Below are positions 1 through 8,166 of a stretch of 64,000 nucleotides of DNA, piece after piece (position 1 is the first letter of the stretch; each line of letters starts with the position of its first letter). Position numbers and translations under genes: made by a program. The notes under the pieces were generated by a model that ran no database searches, was not told the DNA's origin, and saw nothing but the letters and a program-made list of their open reading frames with translations. The DNA is taken from assembly GCA_045542735.1 (NCBI GenBank), contig JAZQLQ010000008.1, positions 62,001 to 126,000 on the forward strand. The letters are read 5' to 3'. Source of the DNA: UBA2882 sp045542735. Its GTDB lineage: Bacteria; Bacillota; Clostridia; Lachnospirales; Lachnospiraceae.

Positions 1-607
1 CCGCTCTTCTTTCCGGTTGTTCATAGGGAATCTCTTTGCGTTTAAATCCCAACTCCGCCACGATTCCGCGCAAAAACGGTGTGGGATCTTTCAGCTCACG
101 CAGCACCTCTACAAACTCTTTGTCATACAAACCGGAACCGGTAAAATGCTCAATCTGTTCCACATTGGAAAATTTCTTGATTAACTTGTAGTAAACACTG
201 CGAAGCTTGTACATCAATTTATTTTCTTTACTCTTGGTTTTAATGCCGATAACAATTTTATACCCTTTCTCCCACTCAGCAATATATTGGGGAATCAACT
301 CTACCGGGTCCTGGAAATCACAGACCATACTGATGGTACAATCACCTGTGGTCTGCAAAATCCCATAGTAGGGGGAATTAAACTGTCCAAAATTTTTGGC
401 GTTAAAGATTGCTTTAATATTGGAATTTGCTTTACACAAATCCCGCAATTTATCGCGTGTTGTATCTTTGGAATCATTATCAATAAATACCAGTTCATAC
501 TCATATTGTGACAACTCATTCTCAAATAGCGATACAATGGCCTCACTCATGGGAATGACGTTTTCCTCTTCGTTATAGCATGGTATCAGTACACTGATTT
601 TTTTCAT
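1..607 (-). CDS. Family 2 glycosyltransferase (DPM1/GtrB-like), C-terminus off window
   Basis: Reading the minus strand from an ATG at 607, preceded by AAGAGGTG, gives an open frame of about 202 codons to the window edge. The protein begins MKKISVLIPCYNEEENV, typical of GT2 enzymes, followed by an acidic DNDSKDTT motif near residue 45 and CDFQDP near residue 105. The last matches the D-x-QDP signature of polyisoprenyl-phosphate sugar transferases (DPM1, GtrB, ArnC). By family it would transfer a sugar from a nucleotide donor to undecaprenyl phosphate or a nascent glycan at the membrane; the C-terminal membrane segments of GtrB-type enzymes would lie outside the window. It follows the ThDP enzyme gene by 12 bases and is the last visible gene of the polysaccharide operon. 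GT2 membership is firm; the exact acceptor is unknown. Confidence 0.85.
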   Translation of the reverse strand, partial: MKKISVLIPCYNEEENVIPMSEAIVSLFENELSQYEYELVFIDNDSKDTTRDKLRDLCKANSNIKAIFNAKNFGQFNSPYYGILQTTGDCTISMVCDFQDPVELIPQYIAEWEKGYKIVIGIKTKSKENKLMYKLRSVYYKLIKKFSNVEQIEHFTGSGLYDKEFVEVLRELKDPTPFLRGIVAELGFKRKEIPYEQPERRA

Positions 608-619
608 CCGAAACACCTC

Positions 620-2461
620 TTACTCTTCAATGGGTTTGATGATCATATTCTTCAGCAATTCTTCTCTCGGTAAGAAGGGTGCCAAATCTTCAAGGGGCGG
701 ACTGTATAAAGATCCGTCCGCAAGCTTTTTGGTCGCGCTCTTAGGCTCAAAATTCTGGTCCTTGGACACGAAAATCTCACAGAATACCGGGCCGTCTGCT
801 GCGAGCATGCGATCCACGGCATCCTTCATCTCTGCATTGCTTCTCGCCTGATAGTAAGGATAGCCGAAAGCTGTGGCAATCTTTTCATAAGACGGGAAGG
901 TCAAGTCATTGCTTTCCGGTCCGATGCCCACCTTGGTATGCTCCGAAAACACATTGCTTTGGGTCTGACGGATGGAATGATATCCTTCGTTGTTGATAAG
1001 GAAAATCTTAATAGGCAAACGATTGGTCAAAATCGTCTGTAACTCCTGTAGATTCATCATGATACTTCCATCACCTTCCAAACAGATGGTAGGCTGTTTG
1101 TCAAATGCCACGCAGGCACCAATAGCAGCCGGAAGTCCATATCCCATACTTGCTACACCGCTGTTAATTAAAAAGCGGGAATCCTTTTGAATCACATAAT
1201 TGTGACTTCCTACTACACAGGCACTGCCGTTGGATACAACAGTCATATTGCCCTCAGGCAAATTTTGGCTTAAGTACTTGATAAAAGCATATACATTGGC
1301 AGTTTCACCATTTTCCTCCCAATGCTTCGGTAATGTTACCGGATAATTTTCTTTCCATCCGGTACAGATATCCAACCATTCTTGGTTGTCAAATACCGGT
1401 TCTTTGGTATCTTTTAAAACATCTGCCATCACTTCAAAAAAATCCTTGGCATCTGCCCACACCGGCATTTCCACATGGATGGTATTCTTTTTGAACTCAT
1501 TTTTATCTGCATCTACCATAATGACAAAGGCTTCTCTTGCCCATGTCTGCCAGTTATAACCCACCTGACGGATAGACAAACGGTTGCCTACTGCCAGCAC
1601 AAGGTCCGCATTCTGCACCGCGAAGTTGCCGGCACGGTCACCCATAATACCGCCTCTGCCGGTGTAACGGGGATGTGCATCCTCAATGGCATCAATGGAA
1701 TCCCAACAGGTCACGACAGGAATATTCAATTTGTCCAGACATTTACGATAATCTTCATATCCTTCAGATAAACGGATACCGTTGCCTGCATACAATACAG
1801 GCCGTTTTGCATTTTTAATCTTTTCTAAAATAGTTTTTACAGTTTCAACTTGGACTTTATCTGGCAATTGTACTGCATCCTCTGCCGGATCATAACCTAC
1901 CAGATCATCCGTCTCAATGGTACATCCTTGGAAATTCACAGGAATATCAATCCATACAGGACCTCTTCTGCCATGTGTTGCAAGGTAAAATGCTTTCTCC
2001 AAAATATATCGGATCTTCTCGGGTTGCTCCACCATCACCGCATATTTGCACATAGGCTCTACAGACTTTACAATATCATACTCCTGATCACCCACTGCAC
2101 GGAAATTGAGACCTTCCTCCAATTGATTCATGTATCTTGCCGAGGTATCATAACGTACCTGACCGGAAATCACAAACATGGGGACAGAATCCAACCAGCC
2201 TCCCACGACACCAGTAATAGCATTGGTTCCGCCGGGACCCGTAGTCACACAGACAGCAGCCATTTTGTTATGTACTCTGGCATATGCCTCTGCCGCAATG
2301 GCGCAAGCCTGTTCATGGTGATTATACAAGCAATGTAATCCCTCTTTATGTCCCAAGGCATCGTTCAAGTGCATTGCACCACCGCCTGTGATCATAAAAC
2401 AATCAACAATGCCATTGTCCACCAAAAAATCTGCTACATAATCCGATAATCTCTGTTTCAT
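620..2461 (-). CDS. ThDP-dependent acetolactate-synthase-like enzyme (YerE-like)
   Basis: 613 residues with the three-domain layout of acetohydroxyacid synthases: an N-terminal PYR domain with the catalytic glutamate in HHEQA (E50), a central domain, and a C-terminal PP domain with the ThDP/Mg motif EGDGS followed by NNEGY. ATG at 2461 is preceded by AAGGAGG. It lies between an RfbH-type dehydrase and a glycosyltransferase rather than in a branched-chain amino acid operon. In Yersinia, YerE is a ThDP enzyme of this superfamily that adds a two-carbon unit from pyruvate to a CDP-3,6-dideoxy-4-keto sugar during yersiniose synthesis. By context I infer a similar role in making a branched sugar here. 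Ordinary acetolactate synthase or another carboligase cannot be excluded from sequence alone. Confidence 0.75.
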   Translation of the reverse strand: MKQRLSDYVADFLVDNGIVDCFMITGGGAMHLNDALGHKEGLHCLYNHHEQACAIAAEAYARVHNKMAAVCVTTGPGGTNAITGVVGGWLDSVPMFVISGQVRYDTSARYMNQLEEGLNFRAVGDQEYDIVKSVEPMCKYAVMVEQPEKIRYILEKAFYLATHGRRGPVWIDIPVNFQGCTIETDDLVGYDPAEDAVQLPDKVQVETVKTILEKIKNAKRPVLYAGNGIRLSEGYEDYRKCLDKLNIPVVTCWDSIDAIEDAHPRYTGRGGIMGDRAGNFAVQNADLVLAVGNRLSIRQVGYNWQTWAREAFVIMVDADKNEFKKNTIHVEMPVWADAKDFFEVMADVLKDTKEPVFDNQEWLDICTGWKENYPVTLPKHWEENGETANVYAFIKYLSQNLPEGNMTVVSNGSACVVGSHNYVIQKDSRFLINSGVASMGYGLPAAIGACVAFDKQPTICLEGDGSIMMNLQELQTILTNRLPIKIFLINNEGYHSIRQTQSNVFSEHTKVGIGPESNDLTFPSYEKIATAFGYPYYQARSNAEMKDAVDRMLAADGPVFCEIFVSKDQNFEPKSATKKLADGSLYSPPLEDLAPFLPREELLKNMIIKPIEE

Positions 2462-2479
2462 TTCCCCATCCTCCTTGTT

Positions 2480-3829
2480 TTATCCATTCACCGCTTCCAC
2501 GATTTTCTGTGCCATATAATCCAACTTTTCATCTGTCATACCGGGATATACACCCACCCAGAAGGAATCATTCATAATCCGGTCGGTATTTACAAGTTGA
2601 CCTACCACACGATATCCTGTTCCTTCTGCACGCATCTGGTCAAAGCAGGGATGCTTTGTCAGATTGCCGGCAAAGAGCATACGGGTCTGTACACCATGTT
2701 CTTCCAGATATTGTACCACCTTGTTGCGGTCCACACCTTCCTTGCAGGTGATTAAAAAGCCAAACCAACTGGGTATGGAATTGTCGCAAGGTTCCGGGAG
2801 TACAACTTTATCCTGTATCTGCTGCAGGCCACTATATAAACGTGTAAAATTACTTCTTCTCTTCTCTACAAAGGACGGAAACTTCTCAAGCTGTGCCACA
2901 CCAATGGCTGCCTGCATATCCGTCGCCTTTAAATTATAACCAAAATGAGAATAGACGTATTTATGGTCATATCCCAAAGGCAGTTCCCCATATTGCCTGT
3001 CAAAACGATGCTTGCACAGATTGTCCTGTCCCGAAGCACAGACACAATCCCGTCCCCAATCACGGAAGGATCGGATACATTTGTGGAGTAAGGCATTATT
3101 GGTATACACAGCACCGCCTTCTCCCATGGTCATATGGTGAGGAGGATAAAAACTGGATGTACCAATATCTCCTACAGTACCGGTAAACTTTTCCTCTCCG
3201 TCCAATATGTACTTGCTGCCCAAGGCATCGCAATTATCCTCAATCAACCACAATTGATGTTCATCACAAAACGCTTTTACCGTCTTTAAGTCAAAGGGAT
3301 TGCCCAATGTATGTGCTACCATGACGACCTTAGTCTTGTCCGACAACGCCTTTTCCAACATAGTCACATCGATGTTGTACTGGGGAATGGTCACATCCAC
3401 AAATACCGGTACAACTCCATATTGAATTGCCGGTGTCACCGTTGTTGGAAATCCTGCCGCAACAGTAATCATCTCATCGCCCGGGCGCACCTGCCGCTCC
3501 TTTAAAAGCGGGGATGTCAACGCCATAAATGCCAATAAATTGGCCGAAGAACCCGAATTCACCAGTGAACAATATTTCACACCCAGATATTCTCCCAGTT
3601 TCTTTTCAAATACATCGGTATAACGACCGGATGTAAGCCAAAACTCCAAAGCAGAATCCACCAGATTGCGCAACTCATCATGGTCATACACTCTGGATGC
3701 ATAGGGAATCCTCTGTCCTTCCACAAAGGAATCGTCCTGTTTGTGATATTTGTCGCAATATTGTTCCACCAGGGCTAAGATATCTTCTCTTGCCTGTTTC
3801 TCTGTTTTATCTGTAAAAAAATCTCTCAT
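2480..3829 (-). CDS. rfbH: CDP-4-keto-6-deoxy-D-glucose-3-dehydrase (RfbH/E1 type)
   Basis: A PLP-fold (DegT/DnrJ/EryC1 superfamily) protein of 449 residues from ATG 3829; a longer open frame to 3928 would overlap rfbF by about 95 bases and is not used. Two features mark it as the dehydrase rather than an aminotransferase. The active-site lysine is replaced by histidine in YPPHHMTMGEGG (about residue 230), and a cysteine cluster follows in WGRDCVCASGQDNLC with a further Cys in EDNCDALGS, matching the [2Fe-2S] ligands of E1/RfbH. The reaction is removal of the C3 hydroxyl of CDP-4-keto-6-deoxyglucose on the way to CDP-3,6-dideoxyhexoses; it needs a reductase partner (E3/RfbI type) not seen in the window. 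It starts 4 bases after the rfbF stop and ends 18 bases before the ThDP gene. Confidence 0.9.
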   Translation of the reverse strand: MRDFFTDKTEKQAREDILALVEQYCDKYHKQDDSFVEGQRIPYASRVYDHDELRNLVDSALEFWLTSGRYTDVFEKKLGEYLGVKYCSLVNSGSSANLLAFMALTSPLLKERQVRPGDEMITVAAGFPTTVTPAIQYGVVPVFVDVTIPQYNIDVTMLEKALSDKTKVVMVAHTLGNPFDLKTVKAFCDEHQLWLIEDNCDALGSKYILDGEEKFTGTVGDIGTSSFYPPHHMTMGEGGAVYTNNALLHKCIRSFRDWGRDCVCASGQDNLCKHRFDRQYGELPLGYDHKYVYSHFGYNLKATDMQAAIGVAQLEKFPSFVEKRRSNFTRLYSGLQQIQDKVVLPEPCDNSIPSWFGFLITCKEGVDRNKVVQYLEEHGVQTRMLFAGNLTKHPCFDQMRAEGTGYRVVGQLVNTDRIMNDSFWVGVYPGMTDEKLDYMAQKIVEAVNG

Positions 3830-3833
3830 CTGC

Positions 3834-4610
3834 CTATTCCCACACCTTCCAAGGTGCTTCTCCACTTTCCCACATAGCTTCCAGCTTGTCCTTTTCACGC
3901 TTGGTATCCATGCACTGCCAAAAACCATTGTGGTTGTATGCTTTCAACTCTCTCTCTGTAGCCAGACTTTCCAGTGGCTCTTTTTCAAAAACCGTTTCAT
4001 CGCTCTCAAGATAATCAAAAATCTCCGGCTCCAGCACCATAAAACCGCCATTTACACGGCTTCCGTCGTTTACATCCTTTTCCCTAAACTGACGGACCGA
4101 ATGCTCAACATCCATATCCAGAATGCCAAAACGCTGTCCCAGGGTCACTGCCGAAATCGTAGCCAACTTGCCATGTCCCTTGTGAAACTCCAAAAGTTTG
4201 CGGATATCAATGTCCGAAACTGCATCGCCATAAGTCAGCATAAAAGGCTCGTCGCCGACATATTTTTGTACACGTTTCACGCGTCCACCGGTCATAGTCT
4301 TAAGCCCCGTGTCCACCAATGTTACCTTCCACGGTTCCGATACATTGTTGTGTACCGTCATCTCATTATTGCCCGTAAAATCAAAAGTCACATCGCTGTT
4401 GTACAGATAATAGTTGGCAAACCACTCTTTGATCATGTGTTGTTTGTATCCGCAACAAATAATAAATTCATTGAAACCATAATGAGAATATTGCTTCATA
4501 ATATGCCAAAGAATCGGCTTTTCACCGATTTCGATCATAGGCTTTGGCTTTAAATAACTTTCTTCACTGATTCTGGTCCCGAATCCACCTGCTAAGATTA
4601 CGACTTTCAT
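3834..4610 (-). CDS. rfbF: Glucose-1-phosphate cytidylyltransferase
   Basis: 258 residues, the usual length for RfbF. The N-terminus MKVVILAGGFGTRISEES carries the GG-x-GTR nucleotide-binding loop, followed by KPKPMIEIGEKPILWHI, the sugar-phosphate nucleotidylyltransferase signature; YGDAVSDID is the metal-binding loop region. It makes CDP-glucose from CTP and glucose-1-phosphate, the first step of CDP-3,6-dideoxyhexose biosynthesis. It is first in the operon, with a likely promoter at 4667-4696 and a modest ribosome binding site (AAGGAACG). The following genes are rfbH, the ThDP enzyme and a GT2. A CDP-glucose 4,6-dehydratase (rfbG), which should act next, is not present between rfbF and rfbH. 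Confidence 0.93.
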   Translation of the reverse strand: MKVVILAGGFGTRISEESYLKPKPMIEIGEKPILWHIMKQYSHYGFNEFIICCGYKQHMIKEWFANYYLYNSDVTFDFTGNNEMTVHNNVSEPWKVTLVDTGLKTMTGGRVKRVQKYVGDEPFMLTYGDAVSDIDIRKLLEFHKGHGKLATISAVTLGQRFGILDMDVEHSVRQFREKDVNDGSRVNGGFMVLEPEIFDYLESDETVFEKEPLESLATERELKAYNHNGFWQCMDTKREKDKLEAMWESGEAPWKVWE

Positions 4611-4666
4611 CCCTATACACGTTCCTTTTTGCTACATTTCTTTTGTATGATTTGACATACCAACTT

Positions 4667-4696
4667 ATTTTATCATATTTGCATATAAAATGTAAC
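4667..4696 (-). promoter_or_regulatory. Probable sigma-A promoter of the rfbF operon
   Basis: On the minus strand GTTACA and TAAAAT are separated by 18 bases, in AT-rich DNA about 60 bases before the rfbF start. It is the only reasonable match in the 210-base gap before rfbF. Confidence 0.45.
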
Positions 4697-4732
4697 CTTT
4701 GTATATAAATTATATATATAATAAATAATTAA

Positions 4733-4767
4733 AGAGTGGCATTATCTTCTCTGATAAATGTCACTCT
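4733..4767 (-). terminator. Intrinsic terminator after hemW
   Basis: Stem AGAGTG-x-CATT / AATG-x-CACTCT with a 13-base loop and one internal mismatch, followed on the minus strand by TTAATTATTTATT. It lies 58 bases after the hemW stop and separates hemW from the rfb operon. Confidence 0.65.
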
Positions 4768-4824
4768 ATCCAACCCATTCATTATGTAAACCTATTGTTT
4801 TCTCCTCTCTTGTTGTTATGTAAA

Positions 4825-6129
4825 CTAATCCAGAAATTTTTCAAATACATAATTGCTGACATCCATTCCAAATTCAGAAAGAAAAATCCGCTCTCCATTT
4901 TCTGCCTTTTCGATGATTATCAAGCCTTCTTTTTCCATTTTTTCTATTACATCACCATATACCTGCCACAGATCTTTGTGAAATTCCCTTTGGAAATCCT
5001 CAGAAAATACCCCTTCACTCATACGCAATCCCAGGTACATAAACTCTCCCATCTGATCCACAACATCTAGTATTTCGCACTCTTCTATCAAATTTTGCGG
5101 GATTATTTCCACATCTTTTTCATTTGCATTTTTGCAAGTTTTTTCTTGCAAGCCAAAAAATTGCAAGTACTCCGCCAAATCGCTTTTTTTACGATATCGA
5201 ATGTTATTTATCAGTGATGAGGCACCCAAACCTAGTCCCAGGTAGGGTATTCTCTTCCAGTAACCGCTGTTATGCTTTGATTCAAATCCCGGCTTCGCAT
5301 AATTGGAAATTTCATATCTTTCATATCCATTTTCCCGAAGCAAGTTTTTGGTCAAGTGATACATCTCACGATCTGTTTCTTCATCCGGAAGTATTTCCAA
5401 CCGCTTGTTATATAATTCATAAAACGGCGTTCCCTCCTCTAAAATCAAGCTATAGGACGAGATGTGCTCCGGTTGCAATCCTATTAATCTTTGAAGGCTC
5501 TTTTTATACTTTTCTGTGGTCTGTCCCGGTAGGGCAGATATTAAATCTACATTTAAGTTTTTAAACCCAACTTCCCTTGCCCATGAAAAAATTTGCAAAA
5601 ATTCTTCATAATTATGAATTCTTCCCAAAAGTTCCAATTCATCATCAAATGTGGATTGTAATCCGATGCTCAACCGATTTACCCCATTTTTTTGCAATTT
5701 TTGCAGTCCATTTTTGTCAATTGTTGCAGGATTACATTCAAAAGTGATTTCAGCATCGTCATTTGCAACAAATTCTTCTTTGATTTTTTGTAGAATTTGC
5801 ACTAAATCATCTGAGGGTAATGCCGTCGGAGTTCCTCCGCCAAAGTATATGGTATCCACCGCAACTTTCCCCATTTTATGGGGTTTTGCATCTTTTTCTT
5901 CATTTTTTGTGACTTTTTTACCATCAGCACTTGCAAAATTCTTGCAAAATTCTTGCAAATTATTGTTGTCCTCAATCAATATCTTGGGGAGCACCCTCCC
6001 ACAGTATTCAATCTCATTACAAAGCGCCTCTACATAGCGTTTTTTCGTTGTTTCATCCGCCGGAAAGGACAAAAAATCACAATATTTGCATTTTCTCACA
6101 CAAAAGGGTATATGTACATATAATTCCAT
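4825..6129 (-). CDS. hemW: Radical SAM haem chaperone HemW (HemN-like)
   Basis: 434 residues. The radical-SAM CxxxCxxC motif is HIPFCVRKCKYCDF at residues 6-19 and the SAM-binding GGGTPT motif follows. The spacing and size fit HemW, which hands haem to target proteins, rather than true HemN. It is longer than the usual 380 or so residues because of insertions around residues 48-88 (lysine/asparagine rich) and about 335-355. Both insertions are coded by DNA rich in TTGCAA, including an 11-bp tandem repeat at 5930-5961. The position downstream of lepA is the classical clostridial order; hrcA, which often follows, is absent. The last codon and stop (GAT TAG) run directly into a GTTTACATAA motif. 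RBS AAAGGAG precedes ATG 6129. Confidence 0.88.
   Translation of the reverse strand: MELYVHIPFCVRKCKYCDFLSFPADETTKKRYVEALCNEIEYCGRVLPKILIEDNNNLQEFCKNFASADGKKVTKNEEKDAKPHKMGKVAVDTIYFGGGTPTALPSDDLVQILQKIKEEFVANDDAEITFECNPATIDKNGLQKLQKNGVNRLSIGLQSTFDDELELLGRIHNYEEFLQIFSWAREVGFKNLNVDLISALPGQTTEKYKKSLQRLIGLQPEHISSYSLILEEGTPFYELYNKRLEILPDEETDREMYHLTKNLLRENGYERYEISNYAKPGFESKHNSGYWKRIPYLGLGLGASSLINNIRYRKKSDLAEYLQFFGLQEKTCKNANEKDVEIIPQNLIEECEILDVVDQMGEFMYLGLRMSEGVFSEDFQREFHKDLWQVYGDVIEKMEKEGLIIIEKAENGERIFLSEFGMDVSNYVFEKFLD
5930..5961. repeat. 11-bp tandem repeat inside hemW
   Basis: Three consecutive copies of CTTGCAAAATT (the last incomplete) lie inside the hemW reading frame, in the segment coding the first insertion. 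The unit is not a multiple of three, so gain or loss of one copy would shift the frame. About ten TTGCAA hexamers occur across hemW, several in the second insertion. Confidence 0.8.
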
Positions 6130-6191
6130 TTTTGCTCCTTTCCGTCTCTATAACAAAAACTTTTTTCCGTTTTCTTTTTATCAAAATTTAA

Positions 6192-6250
6192 AAGACCACA
6201 ATTGTGATTTTTGATGGTTTACATAAAATCTCATGCAATTTGTGGTCTTA
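6192..6250 (-). terminator. Terminator after lepA with a GGTTTACATAA motif in its loop
   Basis: Stem AAGACCACAA...TTGTGGTCTT bounds a 30-40 base loop and is followed by TTTAAATTTT on the minus strand. The loop contains GGTTTACATAA on the plus strand (6216-6226), the only full copy of this motif in that orientation. The hairpin lies between lepA and hemW. Confidence 0.7.
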
Positions 6251-6266
6251 AAATTTTTAAAAAATG

Positions 6267-8081
6267 TTATTTTTTATCGTCCAGTTTCAATACACTCATA
6301 AATGCAGCCTGAGGGATTTCTACATTGCCAACCTGACGCATGCGTTTTTTACCCTCTTTCTGCTTCTCCAGCAATTTCTTTTTACGGGTAATATCACCGC
6401 CGTAACATTTTGCCAATACATCCTTACGCATTGCCTTAACTGTCTCACGGGCAATGACTTTGCCGCCAACCGCAGCCTGAATAGGAATCTCAAACAGGTG
6501 ACGGGGAATTTCATCCTTTAATTTTTCGCACATTCTTCTGCCACGCTCATAAGCGCTGTCCTTGTGCACAATAAAGGACAATGCATCTACTTCTTCTTTA
6601 TTAATCAGAATATCCAATTTGACCAAGGTGGACTCTTCATAGCCTTTTAATTCATAGTCAAAGGAAGCATAACCTCTGGAACGGGATTTTAATGCATCGA
6701 AGAAATCATAAATAATCTCATTCAACGGTAAATCATAGCGCAACAACGCTCTGGTTTCTTCCATATATTCCATGCCAAGGTATACACCTCTACGTTCCTG
6801 ACAAAGCTCCATAATAGAACCGATGAACTCGGTTGTCACCATAATCTCTGCGGTTACAATGGGTTCTTCCATATATTCAATTTCTGCAGGATCAGGCAAA
6901 TTGCTGGGATTGGTCAACTCAATAACCTCTCCGTTGGTTTTATGCACTTTATAGATAACACCGGGAGCAGTCGTTACCAAATCTAAATTATACTCTCTCT
7001 CCAGACGCTCCTGGATAATCTCCAGATGCAATAAACCTAAGAATCCGCAACGGAAACCGAAGCCCAGTGCAATAGAAGTCTCCGGTTCATAATTTAGCGA
7101 AGCATCATTTAACTGCAATTTTTCCAAGGCATCACGTAAATCGGGATATTTAGCTCCATCTGCAGGATACATACCGCAGTACACCATAGAGTTAACCTTT
7201 TTATATCCCGGCAGGGGCTCTGCACAAGGTCTGTCCGCATCAGTAACCGTATCACCTACAGCAGTATCTTTTACATTCTTAATAGAAGCTGTAATATAAC
7301 CAACCATGCCGGCTGCCAATTCTTCACAAGGAATAAACTGCCCTGCACCGAAATAGCCCACTTCTACTACATCAGCGGTAGCACCGGTAGCCATCATACG
7401 AATCTTGGTGCCTTTCCGCACTCTTCCTTCCATGATACGGCAAAAAATGATAACACCTTTATACGCATCATAAACAGAGTCAAAGATCAATGCAGAAAGA
7501 GGCGCATCAGGATCTCCTGTCGGTGCAGGAATCTGTGCCACGATCTGCTCTAATACATCCTCAATACCGATACCGTTTTTAGCAGAAATCAGAGGTGCAT
7601 CCTGTGCCTCTATACCAATGACATCTTCTATTTCATCTTTTACCCTCTGTGGCTCTGCACTGGGAAGATCAATCTTGTTAATAACCGGAAATACATCCAG
7701 ATCATGGTCCAATGCCAGATACACATTGGCCAGTGTCTGTGCTTCAATACCCTGTGCGGCATCTACAACCAAAATCGCACCGTCACAAGCAGCTAAAGCA
7801 CGGCTTACTTCATAATTAAAGTCAACATGACCGGGAGTATCAATTAAATTAAAAATATACTCCTCTCCATCCTTTGCCTTATATACAATACGGACAGTCT
7901 GAGCTTTGATGGTAATACCCCTCTCACGCTCCAACTCCATATTGTCCAAGACCTGTGCCTGCATCTCGCGACTGGTTAAAAGGCCGGTCTGTTCTATAAT
8001 TCGATCCGCAAGTGTGGACTTACCGTGGTCAATATGTGCCACAATACAAAAGTTGCGGATTTTACTTTGATCATACTGCAT
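6267..8081 (-). CDS. lepA: Elongation factor 4 (LepA)
   Basis: 604 residues from ATG 8081, chosen because GGAGGAATCCCC sits immediately upstream; the open frame extends 20 codons further without a ribosome binding site. The protein starts MQYDQSKIRNFCIVAHIDHG with the P-loop AHIDHGKST, then DTPGHVDF (G3) and NKIDLPSA (G4). The LepA-specific C-terminal domain ends with a lysine-rich GGDITRKKKLLEKQKEGKKR segment. It is a ribosome-associated GTPase thought to help ribosome assembly or back-translocation. It is transcribed after spoIIP and before hemW, the conserved clostridial order. Confidence 0.97.
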   Translation of the reverse strand: MQYDQSKIRNFCIVAHIDHGKSTLADRIIEQTGLLTSREMQAQVLDNMELERERGITIKAQTVRIVYKAKDGEEYIFNLIDTPGHVDFNYEVSRALAACDGAILVVDAAQGIEAQTLANVYLALDHDLDVFPVINKIDLPSAEPQRVKDEIEDVIGIEAQDAPLISAKNGIGIEDVLEQIVAQIPAPTGDPDAPLSALIFDSVYDAYKGVIIFCRIMEGRVRKGTKIRMMATGATADVVEVGYFGAGQFIPCEELAAGMVGYITASIKNVKDTAVGDTVTDADRPCAEPLPGYKKVNSMVYCGMYPADGAKYPDLRDALEKLQLNDASLNYEPETSIALGFGFRCGFLGLLHLEIIQERLEREYNLDLVTTAPGVIYKVHKTNGEVIELTNPSNLPDPAEIEYMEEPIVTAEIMVTTEFIGSIMELCQERRGVYLGMEYMEETRALLRYDLPLNEIIYDFFDALKSRSRGYASFDYELKGYEESTLVKLDILINKEEVDALSFIVHKDSAYERGRRMCEKLKDEIPRHLFEIPIQAAVGGKVIARETVKAMRKDVLAKCYGGDITRKKKLLEKQKEGKKRMRQVGNVEIPQAAFMSVLKLDDKK

Positions 8082-8166
8082 GGGGATTCCTCCATTTTGT
8101 CTACTGTGTAAAAGTATATCAAAAATATCGGTTGGTGGCAACGGGTAACATACAAGATGTTGTGGT

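Noticed and set aside
301..546. 81-residue open frame on the minus strand
   Set aside because: It is a shadow of the partial glycosyltransferase in another frame; the true frame gives a clear GT2 protein.
2893..3186. 97-residue plus-strand frame inside rfbH
   Set aside because: Antisense shadow of a firmly identified gene, with no start signal.
3830..3928. N-terminal extension of rfbH
   Set aside because: It would overlap rfbF by about 95 bases; ATG 3829 fits the operon spacing and the family length.
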